DNA of 64,000 nt from positions 3,963,001 through 4,027,000 of the forward strand of contig NZ_CP089980.1 in the NCBI RefSeq assembly GCF_021389955.1. The letters are read 5' to 3'. This stretch comes from Fulvivirga maritima. Its GTDB lineage: Bacteria > Bacteroidota > Bacteroidia > Cytophagales > Cyclobacteriaceae. A program made the translations under genes and the position numbers. How positions within the stretch are numbered: the stretch's first letter is position 1; each line of letters begins with the position of its first letter. The notes beneath the pieces are model-generated. The model saw nothing but the letters and a program-made list of their open reading frames with translations, ran no database searches and was not told the DNA's origin. Shown here piece by piece: positions 37,436 through 47,438 of this stretch.

Positions 37436-40018
37436 TTATTTTTGAAGTAATACAGTCGCAACCTCAATTGTTTTTACACCAGCATTTTCTGCTGTATCAG
37501 TAGTGATTTCTAACTTTTCTACCTCTGATAAGCTGAAAGCTTTTTCGCCTTTAGCCTGGAACCATAGCGGATGAAAACCCGGGTATGGCCTTGGAAGGAG
37601 CAAATGTTCCTTAGCTTTTAGCTGGTTAAGATCTATTTTAATTTCTTGCATCTGATCAGTCAGTGTAGCTGTGGTGCTATATGAAAAGGCATCTTTGGTT
37701 ATGAAAGTAATATTCACTTTCAATGATTTTTGCCCAGCCGTATTACCTTTTATTACTACAGATTTAAACGCATCCAGTTCAGCATTTCTTTCTTTTACTT
37801 TATCGCCTACAAATAATTGAAATCCCATGGTTTTAGATTCCTGGGTATCACCGGTAAGCTGTAAGCTGAGTTCTCCTGCTGTAGCTGTGGTTTTAATAGA
37901 CTTTTCTTCAGGTTTCCATAGGTTAGGGTAAATCATAAGCTCATGATCAACCGCTGCATTGAATAATACCAAAGGAGTGTTTGCAGTAGCTACCTGGGTC
38001 GTCCAGCTGTCATCATGATAATAATCCCATGCCCAAGGATCTCCTTCATAACCCCCAGGGTAGGTGTAAATTTGATCTTTGTTACTTACTTTAATACGAT
38101 ACTCAATTACACCAGGTACATTCACTTCAGCAGGCACCTCAACTTCGTATTGGTAAGGAGATACTTTCTGCATATCTAATGTTTTATAAACTCCAGACCA
38201 GGTACGTAGTAAAACAGATAAGTAAGCTGATGAATCTAAACCTACAGTCGTGGCTGAAATAATGAATGGTTCATTTGGGCTAACCACGTTTTTAGGTTGG
38301 TGCTTCACATAAGGTGAATCAAAATTGGCCTTTGGCGCCACAAACTCTGCTAATTGTAAGTTGCCAGTCTGCTTTTTACTGTCCCATTTTTCTACCTTTT
38401 TACTCTTCTTAGGTGAGAATAACAAATAGGTGCCCGGCTCTATCATAAAGCGGCCGTTTTTAGTATTTTGGCTTTTGTTATTACCTACATTTAAAGCCTT
38501 AATATTTAAGTCAGAACCTAATTCAGCAAGGTGAATCCTCATTTCATTTGGCTGCCATTGAATGCGGGTTACTTCTTTTTTTAATGAAGCTTTGGCAAAA
38601 GGATCTTTAATATGAATAGCATCAGGCATTATCTCTAGTCTCCAAATACCGTTGTCAAGCTTATCAAGAAAATAAGCGCCGGTACCAGCATATTTAACTA
38701 TTGGAGACGATCCAACACCTGCTATATGCTTTAGCTTTTTCTCAGATAATGGAGTAGAATTGGTGTTGTTTGAATAATAAAACTCCTCATTAGAGTTCAT
38801 TTCGCTTAAGTCCTGCTTATAGCTTACTCTGAAGCTTTCAAAAGTACTGTCTAATGGATATTGGCCGCATGTTTTCATTAAAGGCACTTCATGAAATGCC
38901 TTTCCGGCTATCAACAAGCTGATCGCTTTTTTTGGCGTGTAAGCCAGGTTTATATAGTGAGTTTGATATTCTGTATTAGCATATGCAGTGCCCATAGGGT
39001 CATAAGCAAACTGAGTGGCCCACTGGAAACCAGCTCCTCTAAAACTTCTTGCCATTGCAGGATACATGTATGAGCTTAAAACATCGCCAGCATCAAATTC
39101 ATAAATCATTTTGGCTTTGTTTTTATATTCAGGAATGGTATCGAAAGGGATATCATAAACATCTACATTAGGTAGATAGTTACCTTTTAAAGTATGGTTG
39201 GCCACTAATCCGGTAGGGTACCACTGAAAGCTAAAGCCTTCCAAATCAGCTTTGGCTATGGCATCAGCATAGTAATAGGACTCGCTGATGTTGTAAAAAA
39301 CGGGCTTATTCCAGCCTGTACTTCTTATAGCAGCGGCCATTCTGTTAATATATTCTGTAGCTCTGGCTTTAGGCCCTGAATGTCTGGGCTCGTTGTTAAT
39401 TTCTGCAGCTATGATGTCCTCATCTTCCTGAAAGGAGAGACCGGTATATTTATTCTTATGCTGAAAAAATTGTTTTAAAAAATTCTCCTGTGCTATAAAG
39501 GCTTTTTCCTTTGTTACTGCTTGCCCCTTGTCATATATGTCTGAGAAGCCATAGGTTCTTTCATCTTTTTCAGGATATCCATTTCCCCAAAAAGCTATTG
39601 GAGTGACTACTACTTTTATGTTTCTTTCTTTAAGCTTAGCAATAAGGTAATCATATAGTTCCAAATGTTCATTTTGCTTCAAATTACCTAAAGAATCGGT
39701 GATCTCAGTGTCCCACACATGTACTCTGAAAGCATCAAAGCCCAGACGAGCGATATGATATACGTCTGCATCAATTGAGCTCTTTATATCTAAACCCAGC
39801 TGCTGGTGCGATCTGTATCCGTAAGCAAAAGGCAGCGTGTAGTTCACTCCGAAAAATGAGGCCTCTTTTTTACTGTCAGACCAGCGCATAATGCCTTGAT
39901 CATCTACATATACAGGGTTTTTTCCTTGCTGTGCATTAACAGAGAGGGCAGAGGTGAGTAATAAAAAAAGTGTAGGTATAGAGTATATTAATAGTTTAAA
40001 TGGACTATTAGTGTGCAT
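37436..40018 (-). CDS. secreted clan GH-A glycoside hydrolase (GH5/GH2-like), galactan locus
   Basis: An 860-residue secreted enzyme (signal peptide ending SVNAQQ). A TIM-barrel glycosidase domain occupies about 35-400 with the two clan GH-A glutamates: acid/base Glu210 in AEINNEPRH and nucleophile Glu307 in MIYEFDAGD. Supporting segments are FFGVNYTLPFAYGYRS and ARLGFDAFRVHVWDTE. The C-terminal half (about 450-860) is beta-rich, probably accessory or carbohydrate-binding domains. It follows the GH53 gene on the same strand, but a strong terminator lies between them. It probably trims galactan or side-chain oligosaccharides; the exact family is not certain. Confidence 0.8.
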   Translation of the reverse strand: MHTNSPFKLLIYSIPTLFLLLTSALSVNAQQGKNPVYVDDQGIMRWSDSKKEASFFGVNYTLPFAYGYRSHQQLGLDIKSSIDADVYHIARLGFDAFRVHVWDTEITDSLGNLKQNEHLELYDYLIAKLKERNIKVVVTPIAFWGNGYPEKDERTYGFSDIYDKGQAVTKEKAFIAQENFLKQFFQHKNKYTGLSFQEDEDIIAAEINNEPRHSGPKARATEYINRMAAAIRSTGWNKPVFYNISESYYYADAIAKADLEGFSFQWYPTGLVANHTLKGNYLPNVDVYDIPFDTIPEYKNKAKMIYEFDAGDVLSSYMYPAMARSFRGAGFQWATQFAYDPMGTAYANTEYQTHYINLAYTPKKAISLLIAGKAFHEVPLMKTCGQYPLDSTFESFRVSYKQDLSEMNSNEEFYYSNNTNSTPLSEKKLKHIAGVGSSPIVKYAGTGAYFLDKLDNGIWRLEIMPDAIHIKDPFAKASLKKEVTRIQWQPNEMRIHLAELGSDLNIKALNVGNNKSQNTKNGRFMIEPGTYLLFSPKKSKKVEKWDSKKQTGNLQLAEFVAPKANFDSPYVKHQPKNVVSPNEPFIISATTVGLDSSAYLSVLLRTWSGVYKTLDMQKVSPYQYEVEVPAEVNVPGVIEYRIKVSNKDQIYTYPGGYEGDPWAWDYYHDDSWTTQVATANTPLVLFNAAVDHELMIYPNLWKPEEKSIKTTATAGELSLQLTGDTQESKTMGFQLFVGDKVKERNAELDAFKSVVIKGNTAGQKSLKVNITFITKDAFSYSTTATLTDQMQEIKIDLNQLKAKEHLLLPRPYPGFHPLWFQAKGEKAFSLSEVEKLEITTDTAENAGVKTIEVATVLLQK

Positions 40019-40037
40019 GTTGCTTGGAGTAAGTATT

Positions 40038-40087
40038 AAAAAAAAGGCTGCTATGATTCATCTAAGAAATATGATTCATAGCAGCCT
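40038..40087 (-). terminator. strong terminator between GH53 and the next glycosidase gene
   Basis: AGGCTGCTATGA and TCATAGCAGCCT form a 12-base perfect stem, extended by four further pairs across one mismatch. On the minus strand it is followed by eight Ts. It ends the susC-susD-susE-GH53 transcript and leaves the 860-aa enzyme under separate or read-through expression. Confidence 0.92.
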
Positions 40088-40111
40088 GTCAATTATTTGT
40101 AACTAAATATT

Positions 40112-41350
40112 TTAGTTATAGTCAGCTTCCATATAAGTAATGCCTTGATTTACATTACCATCAAAACCGAAGAAAGTAGCATTTTCCCATGAAGAACCTG
40201 TTCCCCATAAGTCTTTCATATCAGAACTGATCCATGCTGGTTCCCAGTAAATAATACCTATTCCTCCACCGTCTTTCATCTCCTGAGTTAGTTTAACCAT
40301 TAAGTCATACTGTCCTTGTTCTGTGAATGGATAACCTGCTAATGGAGTTCCTCCTAATTGGTTATCATAATTATCATTATACTTATCAGTCCAAGGATAG
40401 GCGGTTTCTAACATGATAAGCTCTTTGTTAAACTTTGACTTAGCCGCACTTACTACTTCGCTAATGCCGTTAGGGGCAATTTCTGAATGCCATAACGGAT
40501 AGTAAGAAAAACCTATAATCTCGAAGTCAGTGACTTTCGATTTATTAATTATATTTTCTGCGAAATAATCAATGTTTATCGGGTTAGCTACATGAAGAGC
40601 TATACTAGGCGTATTAGTAGGTAAAGCCTCTCTGACTCCTTTAATGGCCGAATTTAGTATGATTCCCAGATTAATCCATTCATCATCACAACTGCGAGCC
40701 GTAGGGAATTCATCAGATTCTACACCATAGAGCATTCCACAGTTAATTTCATTGCCTACCTGTACCATTTCTGGAGCTAAACCTCTTTCTGATAAGTAGT
40801 TAAGTGCGTTTAATGTATAATTGTAAACTGAATCTGCTAAAACATTAATATCAGTGATATCTGCCCATGCTGCAGGAACTTCTTGTGCGCCTGGATCAGC
40901 CCAAGTGTCTGAATAATGGAAATCTAAAAGCACTTGCATATTATTTTGCTTAGCTTCTTCAATAGAACGAGCTACATCGGCTATATCGTTATACATTTGC
41001 TCACCATCAGGGCCATAAGCTTCTTGAGTCCAACTTGGTGTATGCCACAACCTTAGTCTAACAATATCAGTACCATGGTTAGCAAAAATGGCGAAGGGAC
41101 TCTGAACTGCACCTTCATCCATATAAACGCCATTATGATCCTGAATTTGATTAGCATATGACAAATCAGCCCCAAAGTAGAAATCGTTTATAAATGAAGA
41201 ACTATCATTAGGGATACTATCATTAGGGATACTATCATTAGGAGTGTCAAAATCAGGAGGTGTAAGGCCATCATCATCACAGCTTACTACTGCTATGAAA
41301 CATAGCAGTAGTAATAATTGTATAAATTTATTTTTTCTGTTCTGCATCAC
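40112..41350 (-). CDS. arabinogalactan endo-beta-1,4-galactanase, GH53 lipoprotein
   Basis: A 412-residue surface lipoprotein (lipobox VVSC, Cys24, then DDDG) that cuts beta-1,4-galactan chains of type I arabinogalactan or pectin. GH53 hallmarks are GADLSYANQIQDHNGVY at about 60-76, RLRLWHTPSW, LLDFHYSDTWADPGAQ, acid/base Glu201 (QVGNEINCG), FSYYPLWHS and nucleophile Glu315 (IMLETAYPW). The linker behind the lipid anchor is built of PNDSI repeats (see 41201-41243). The gene starts six bases after the susE stop. It defines the polymer handled by the locus. Confidence 0.95.
   Translation of the reverse strand: MMQNRKNKFIQLLLLLCFIAVVSCDDDGLTPPDFDTPNDSIPNDSIPNDSSSFINDFYFGADLSYANQIQDHNGVYMDEGAVQSPFAIFANHGTDIVRLRLWHTPSWTQEAYGPDGEQMYNDIADVARSIEEAKQNNMQVLLDFHYSDTWADPGAQEVPAAWADITDINVLADSVYNYTLNALNYLSERGLAPEMVQVGNEINCGMLYGVESDEFPTARSCDDEWINLGIILNSAIKGVREALPTNTPSIALHVANPINIDYFAENIINKSKVTDFEIIGFSYYPLWHSEIAPNGISEVVSAAKSKFNKELIMLETAYPWTDKYNDNYDNQLGGTPLAGYPFTEQGQYDLMVKLTQEMKDGGGIGIIYWEPAWISSDMKDLWGTGSSWENATFFGFDGNVNQGITYMEADYN
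41201..41243 (-). repeat. 15-bp tandem repeat coding the PNDSI linker of GH53
   Basis: ACTATCATTAGGGAT occurs twice in full and once in part (41201-41215, 41216-41230, 41231-41243). On the coding strand it encodes PNDSI units between the lipid anchor and the catalytic domain. A multiple of three keeps the frame, so copy number can change without breaking the enzyme. Confidence 0.85.
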
Positions 41351-41356
41351 TATCTA

Positions 41357-42442
41357 TCAGTTTATAAAAATATATTGACCAGTTAAGTCGTTGAAAACTA
41401 CTAGGTAAGACCCTCCATTTAACCATATATTTGGTTTATCTTTTCCTACGGTACCATATAGAGCACTTGGATCACTCACGGTTCCCCACCACTCAGAATC
41501 AGTTCTAAATTGAATATCTGAATATTCATCATAGTCATAATTGAGTGTCCAAATGTGGGGATTGAATGATGAATTAGTCATAGGTACAATGTCATTCCAA
41601 TCACTAAAAAGTGATCCAGATAAACCAGCACTGGAGTATACAGGAGAAGAGCTCACATCATAGCTTTCTATAGTATAGGTCATGGTTTGGATATTAACTG
41701 AAATGGTTTGATATCCAGCTGACATTGTAATACCTGGAGGTTCTGAATCATTACTGGTTTCCTGTAAAGCTAGTTGTCCCGATCCTCCGGATCCCATGGA
41801 TGATCCCCATTGTGGCTGCCAGTTTCCTCTCTCTCCTAATAGCTTAAGTTCACCTTCATTAAAATTGCCAGTGAAAGTATAAATAAAGCTATTTTCAGGA
41901 TCTCTGAACATAGGAATAGCATCACTGGCTGATCCCCAACCAATTTCAGTAGCAGGTCCTATCATATACAGGTCAGCGTAAGCTGACACCTCAGATGATT
42001 GATAAGGAGTTACTGAAAGTTCAATAATGTTTGAATACACAAATACATCTTCAGAAACTGAAGCCTTTAACCTGACATATAAAGTGTTTACTTCATTAGG
42101 AGTCAGTCCTAATTGTACACTTCTACTGTTAAAAGTAGCTACAGAGTATGAAATTTCCATAGAAGTGTCAAATTCTATCGGTGTCATATTAGAAGAAAAA
42201 TTAGATACCGTATCGAATTGAATTTCATAGCTTTCAGCACCATCAAAGCCAAAGTCTGTTGAAGTGCGTGTGAAAATAATAGCTTCTTCTTCAGCTTGTT
42301 CTTCAAGAAGTACGATGGTACTGTCTGATATCATAAGCTCAGGAGGAACAGGAGAATGAGCTACCACTAAATCATCATCCTTATCGCAGGCTATTAGTCC
42401 TATAAAAAATAGAGCGATTATATATAAATATTTTGTTTTCAT
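41357..42442 (-). CDS. SusE-like surface glycan-binding lipoprotein
   Basis: A 361-residue lipoprotein (lipobox LIAC, Cys19, followed by DKDDD, an export signal to the surface). An N-terminal SusE domain occupies about 30-150 (FGFDGAESYEIQFDTVSNF). Two beta-sandwich units follow, each with the SusE/SusF pattern of a metabolite-like W-G segment (MIGPATEIGWGSASDAIPMF and SSAGLSGSLFSDWNDIVPM). It binds oligosaccharide at the cell surface next to SusC/SusD. It lies between susD (30 bases) and GH53 (six bases). Family is clear from layout; the ligand is presumably galactan. Confidence 0.85.
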   Translation of the reverse strand: MKTKYLYIIALFFIGLIACDKDDDLVVAHSPVPPELMISDSTIVLLEEQAEEEAIIFTRTSTDFGFDGAESYEIQFDTVSNFSSNMTPIEFDTSMEISYSVATFNSRSVQLGLTPNEVNTLYVRLKASVSEDVFVYSNIIELSVTPYQSSEVSAYADLYMIGPATEIGWGSASDAIPMFRDPENSFIYTFTGNFNEGELKLLGERGNWQPQWGSSMGSGGSGQLALQETSNDSEPPGITMSAGYQTISVNIQTMTYTIESYDVSSSPVYSSAGLSGSLFSDWNDIVPMTNSSFNPHIWTLNYDYDEYSDIQFRTDSEWWGTVSDPSALYGTVGKDKPNIWLNGGSYLVVFNDLTGQYIFIN

Positions 42443-42472
42443 CTTATATAAATTTATTTGATAAATGATCTA

Positions 42473-44065
42473 CTAATACCCATCATGTTGCTTAAGATTA
42501 GGGTTTGCTAAAATTGCTGCTGTCGGTATTGGGAATAAATCAAAACGTGAATCTACTGGCCTACCTTCTTGAACTCCTCCCTTCCAAGGCCATACGTAAT
42601 CACTATTAGAGAATTTACCAAATCTAATGAGGTCAGTTCTTCTATGCATTTCATAACAAAGTTCACGCGCTCTTTCATCAAGGATGAAATCTAATGTAAG
42701 ATCTTCTGCTGAAATGTTGCCAGATTCGTCTCCATAAGCTCTTTCTCTTAGTGCATTAATATACTCAAGGGCAGTAGCAGTACTACCTCCAGTACCACCT
42801 CTCAGAACTGCTTCGGCGTACATGAGGTAAACATCGGCTAGTCTGAACATTGGAAAGTCTGTATCTGGGAAGCTGTTTGCCATATTTGACCCAGGCTCTC
42901 CTGTAGAAGTTATGTTTTTAAATTTTGTGACAGGATAACCTTGAGTAGGTTGAGTAAAATCATTTATTTCAAGGGTCTGTCCATCAGCATGAAACATAGC
43001 TCTTGAATCTGTAGCTCCAGTGATATCATCAAATAGATTTACAATATTTTTGGTTGTTCTCAACCCTGGCCATCTCTCTGACATACCATAGTCTGCCTGG
43101 TTCATGCTACCTATAATAGAACCTAAAATAAGGTATTTCGTTCCTCCATTGGTTTGAGTATTTGTACCATCATAATTAATAGAGAAAATAATGCCTTCAG
43201 CACTGTTATTATCAGCTAAAAACAAGTGATCATAGTTGGGATCAAGGGTATAGCCTGCATCAATCACATGAGAGGCATAAGTGATGGCTTCAGAGTTTCT
43301 TTCTACTCCGGTATACACCTGTGCATTAAGGTATAATTTGGTGAGTAAAGTCCATGCTGCAGCTTTATCAGCTCTACCATATTCATTTTGTCTAGCATCT
43401 ATTAATTCATTCTGGATAGCTAGCAACTCTGATTCAATATATTCAAATAGAGTAATACGTTCTACTCGTTCTGGGAAGTAGCTACCTACACCGTCTTCTT
43501 CTTTAACAAGAGCAATATCACCAAACATATCTAGTGCATGCCAGTAACTCAAAGCTCTTATAAAACGAGCCTCTGCTCTGAAAATACGAGCTTCAGTTTT
43601 TTGAGCTTCTGTTAATCCTCTACTGTCTAAATTTTCATCAGACATTTCTCTAATAAATTCATTAGCTAATGCTACTTGAAAATAGATACGACTAAACATC
43701 GCGCCAATAAATTCGTTGTTAGCAATCCATTCAACAGTTACTATATCCGGTAAAGAGCCATCATTCCAACTTATTACAGCTTCATCTGTTGATAACTCTT
43801 GTAAATTGTAATATAGTCTTAAGTAGTCAGAGAAGCCTTCATCAAGCCCTATGATGTCAGGATCTCCTCCTTGATTACCTTGCTGCCCTGTTAAGGCATA
43901 ACCTCCATACAATTTGGCTAAAACATTTTTATAGTTACCAAAATCGTCATATACTACATCGGAGGTGATTTGATTTTCTGGTTTAAGATCTAGATCACCG
44001 CAGGATAGTGCTAGTAATGACAAAATGCCAACCAGAAATAATCTATTAATATTTAATTTTTTCAT
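42473..44065 (-). CDS. SusD/RagB-family nutrient-binding lipoprotein
   Basis: A 530-residue lipoprotein (LALSC, Cys22) that caps SusC and delivers glycans. The N-terminal SusD-like part starts DLDLKPENQITSDVVYDDFG, with TPR-like helices including FIRALSYWHALDMFGDIALV at about 165-186 and AAWTLLTKLYLNAQVYTG. The RagB C-terminal part carries FRLADVYLMYAEAVLRGG, ALEYINALRERAY and the conserved LDFILDERARELCYEMHRRTDLIRFG split over about 465-490. It sits 52 bases after susC. This is the standard partner for a galactan SusC. Confidence 0.95.
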   Translation of the reverse strand: MKKLNINRLFLVGILSLLALSCGDLDLKPENQITSDVVYDDFGNYKNVLAKLYGGYALTGQQGNQGGDPDIIGLDEGFSDYLRLYYNLQELSTDEAVISWNDGSLPDIVTVEWIANNEFIGAMFSRIYFQVALANEFIREMSDENLDSRGLTEAQKTEARIFRAEARFIRALSYWHALDMFGDIALVKEEDGVGSYFPERVERITLFEYIESELLAIQNELIDARQNEYGRADKAAAWTLLTKLYLNAQVYTGVERNSEAITYASHVIDAGYTLDPNYDHLFLADNNSAEGIIFSINYDGTNTQTNGGTKYLILGSIIGSMNQADYGMSERWPGLRTTKNIVNLFDDITGATDSRAMFHADGQTLEINDFTQPTQGYPVTKFKNITSTGEPGSNMANSFPDTDFPMFRLADVYLMYAEAVLRGGTGGSTATALEYINALRERAYGDESGNISAEDLTLDFILDERARELCYEMHRRTDLIRFGKFSNSDYVWPWKGGVQEGRPVDSRFDLFPIPTAAILANPNLKQHDGY

Positions 44066-44117
44066 CTTTTTAATTTTTAGTTTGAGAAATCAGGAATGCT
44101 CCATCAAATTCAAATCA

Positions 44118-47100
44118 TTAAAAGTCCACATTTACACTGAGAGAGTAAATTCTTGGTCTTGGATAAATATTGTTATCTATACCACCTGATATTTCAGGAT
44201 CAAGACCGCTATAATCAGTGATGAGGAATAAATTTTGAGCATTAGCACCCAGCCTCAAACCAATTTTTTCATTCCACAATCTGCCCACATCATAAGACAG
44301 GCTCATGTTTGACATTCTTAAGAAAGAAGCATTTTCTACGTAATAATCAGATAGCCTCCTATTGGTTTCATTTATGCTTCTGAAGTTAGTTTCTTTAATG
44401 TTATCTGTGAGATTGGTTATATAATTTGCATAATTGAGGTTTCTATATGTAGCGTTACCGGAATTTATGTTATTATAAACATAGTTTCCAACGCTTCCAC
44501 TGAGAAGAAAACTCAATGTCCATTTATCATATGATAGTGTACTGTTAAATCCAAAGTAGAACTTGGGAGCAGGTGACTTATATCGATACAGGTCATCACT
44601 ATTTATGACGTTATCATTATTCCTATCTACATAAACATCTTCCATTGGTTTCCCATTTTCATCATATACCTGTTGGTATACATAGAATGCGAAAGGTTGG
44701 CTGCCTACAGTATGTATTTGTACCGTATTACCATTACTGAAGTTTCCTACAGGTATTCCTTCAGAGTTTTCGTCACTTGTTTTACTCAGATTAACGATTT
44801 CTGTTGTGTTGTAAGTAGCATTAATGCCTAAATCCCATTCAAATTTATTGGTTGTAATAGCATTGTAGTTCAATGCTAATTCAACTCCTTTATTTTCGAT
44901 GCTTCCAACATTGGTAAATAGCCTGTTAGTAAGGTTAGAGCCCGCAGCCACCGTAATTATCGCTAATAGGTCATCTGTTTTCTTGTAATAGAAATCTAAA
45001 CTACCGGATAATTTGTCATTCCAGAATCCATAATCAATACCTGCATTGTAGGTAGTAGTTTCTTCCCATTTGATATTATTATCATAAGCTTCTGGCCTAA
45101 GAGTAGTGTAGAATTGACCTCCAAATTCGTACTGCGCACTTTCGTTACTATAAGTATATCTTGGTAAGTAAGGGAAATAGTCTCCAAAATCTTGCTGACC
45201 TGTGATACCATAACCTACACGCAATTTCATATCAGAAATCACTTTAGAATCTTTAAGGAAAGATTCGCTCTTCAATTTCCAGGCAAAGGCTAATGAAGGG
45301 AATATACCCCATCTGTTGTCCTCACTAAAGCGGGAAGAACCATCCGCTCTTACAGTAGCGGTAAGCAGGTACTTATCCATGAAACCATAGTTCAATCTTC
45401 CAAAGTATGATTTAAGTCTATATTTGGGATTCATAGGAATGCCTGCTGGTGAAACTACATCTCCTTCAGCGTTTATCTCATCATAAGTATAGTTATCTAT
45501 TTTAAAATCCTGATATGAATAACCTGCAGTGAAATCGATGTTACTATTGATAGACTCTAATTCCCTTTTATAATTCAGGTAGAAATCGGCCAAATAGTTT
45601 GATTTATCTTGACCATACCTTGAATAACTGCCACCTTGGTTGTAAACAAATGCGGCTTCTGCCGGGATAGTATTAGAGCCTTCACTAGTAGATATATCAT
45701 AACCTAAATTCAGATTAGCACTTAAGCCATCTAGAAAAGGAAGTGAATAATCAAATTGAATATTACCTATACTTCTTTTGGCTTCACCTACATTATCACT
45801 TTGAGCCAATAAACTTATAGGATTATATGACGTTTGCGTAATAGGTGAGCCATTGTCGTTTGCCCATTGAAAATAATTGCCAAACTCATTAGGAGCGAAA
45901 ACTGGCTGAGTAGGGTCATAAGATATCGCACTGCTAATAGCTCCTTGATCTGCAAATCTGTTTTTAGAATAAATTCCCTTTACATTAAAAGTGATTTTTA
46001 ACGCATCATCTAACAAGTAAGGAGTAAGGGTAATAGCAGCTGTAGTTCTTTCCAGATTAGACGTTTTTACTACACCGTCCTGATTTAAGTAACCTACAGA
46101 AACACGGTAAGGAAGATCTTTTAAAGATCCTGATACACTTAAGTTATTATCTGAACTGATTGCATCTTTAAAGATTTCATCTTGCCAGTCAGTATTAGCA
46201 TTTCCTAAAAGGCCTAATTGATCTGGAGCATATTCAGCTACTACTTCTCTAAATTCATCAGCAGAAAGTACATCTACTTTTCTAGGAACGGTAGATACTG
46301 AGGTAAGTGTACTGAAGTTTACTCTGAAGTCCTGGCCAGATTTACCTTTTTTAGTATTGATAATCAAAACACCATTAGAAGCTCTTGAACCATAAATAGC
46401 AGTTGCAGAAGCATCTTTAAGTACGTTTACTGATTCAATATCATTTGGGTTAATAAAGCTTAAAGGATTTGATGACCCTGCTACATCATTATTATCCAAA
46501 GGCACACCGTCTATTACAATAAGAGGATCATTACTAGCATTTAGTGAAGAACCTCCTCTAATTCTGATAGTACTACCTGCACCAGGAGCTCCACCGTTAG
46601 AAGTGATCTGTACCCCAGCTACTTTTCCTGAGATCAATTGATCTGGTGTGGTAACTTGTCCTGGGTTGAAATCCTTTTCGGAAATACTGGCAACAGAACC
46701 TGTTACATCGCTTTTCTCTTGAGTTCCATAACCAATTACTACCACTTCAGTAAGTGACGTAACATCAGGCATAAGCATTATATTAAGGTTAGTCTGATTT
46801 TGAACAGTTACTTCTTCCTTTATATAGCCAATGAAAGAGAAGATTAGAACACTGTTCTCATCAGGAACCTGTATAGAGAAGTTACCTTCAAAATCAGTAA
46901 TTGTACCTTGTGTAGTACCTTTAATAAGGATGTTTACACCGGGTAGTGGGCTACCTTCTTCGTCTGTAACTCTACCTGTAACGGTTTGTGCTGCCATTAC
47001 TTCTTCTACAAGAGGAATATTAGGCACCATAGATTTAGCTACATCTATTTGGTTGTTAACACGACGAAAATTTAAAGAGGCTGATTGGCCTACTTTTTTC

Positions 47101-47387
47101 AGGATTGCAGCAATCGTTTGTTGATCGCCATCAAAATTAAACTTGATATCAGTGGGTAAATCGCTCGACTCGTAGGCGAATTTGAATCCCGATTGATTCT
47201 CAATTTGGCTAAAAACTTCTTTAATAAGAGCGTCTTTTAGCTTAATTGATACCTTGATTTCATCAATGCTTAACTGTTGTGAATTACTTTCAGCAGAAGC
47301 GAATGAAAAAAACAATGTATGCATTACAAAAATGTATAAACACCACCTTGATAGCATAATAATTTTCTTAAGTACTTTATATTTCAT
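44118..47387 (-). CDS. SusC/RagA-family TonB-linked receptor with STN signalling domain
   Basis: A 1089-residue outer-membrane transporter. An STN domain at about 40-112 (FSQIENQSGFKFAYESSDLP, AAILKKVGQSASLNFRRVNN) marks it as a transducer to FecR. A carboxypeptidase-like domain is at about 135-215 (TVTGRVTDEEGSPLPGVNIL). The SusC-type plug has VVIGYGTQEKSDVTGSVASI and GVQITSNGGAPGAGSTIRIR, and the barrel runs to SVNVDF. It imports galacto-oligosaccharides through the SusD lid and, when loaded, would contact FecR (47510) through its STN domain. A hairpin lies in its 5' leader (47439-47461). Confidence 0.95.
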   Translation of the reverse strand: MKYKVLKKIIMLSRWCLYIFVMHTLFFSFASAESNSQQLSIDEIKVSIKLKDALIKEVFSQIENQSGFKFAYESSDLPTDIKFNFDGDQQTIAAILKKVGQSASLNFRRVNNQIDVAKSMVPNIPLVEEVMAAQTVTGRVTDEEGSPLPGVNILIKGTTQGTITDFEGNFSIQVPDENSVLIFSFIGYIKEEVTVQNQTNLNIMLMPDVTSLTEVVVIGYGTQEKSDVTGSVASISEKDFNPGQVTTPDQLISGKVAGVQITSNGGAPGAGSTIRIRGGSSLNASNDPLIVIDGVPLDNNDVAGSSNPLSFINPNDIESVNVLKDASATAIYGSRASNGVLIINTKKGKSGQDFRVNFSTLTSVSTVPRKVDVLSADEFREVVAEYAPDQLGLLGNANTDWQDEIFKDAISSDNNLSVSGSLKDLPYRVSVGYLNQDGVVKTSNLERTTAAITLTPYLLDDALKITFNVKGIYSKNRFADQGAISSAISYDPTQPVFAPNEFGNYFQWANDNGSPITQTSYNPISLLAQSDNVGEAKRSIGNIQFDYSLPFLDGLSANLNLGYDISTSEGSNTIPAEAAFVYNQGGSYSRYGQDKSNYLADFYLNYKRELESINSNIDFTAGYSYQDFKIDNYTYDEINAEGDVVSPAGIPMNPKYRLKSYFGRLNYGFMDKYLLTATVRADGSSRFSEDNRWGIFPSLAFAWKLKSESFLKDSKVISDMKLRVGYGITGQQDFGDYFPYLPRYTYSNESAQYEFGGQFYTTLRPEAYDNNIKWEETTTYNAGIDYGFWNDKLSGSLDFYYKKTDDLLAIITVAAGSNLTNRLFTNVGSIENKGVELALNYNAITTNKFEWDLGINATYNTTEIVNLSKTSDENSEGIPVGNFSNGNTVQIHTVGSQPFAFYVYQQVYDENGKPMEDVYVDRNNDNVINSDDLYRYKSPAPKFYFGFNSTLSYDKWTLSFLLSGSVGNYVYNNINSGNATYRNLNYANYITNLTDNIKETNFRSINETNRRLSDYYVENASFLRMSNMSLSYDVGRLWNEKIGLRLGANAQNLFLITDYSGLDPEISGGIDNNIYPRPRIYSLSVNVDF

Positions 47388-47438
47388 ACTTTAATGAGGT
47401 TTATTGATATATTTTATAAAACAGTAATAAGTCTGTGG

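Noticed and set aside
41201-41243. short regular repeat that might suggest a CRISPR array
   Set aside because: The units are contiguous 15-mers without spacers, and they encode a protein linker.
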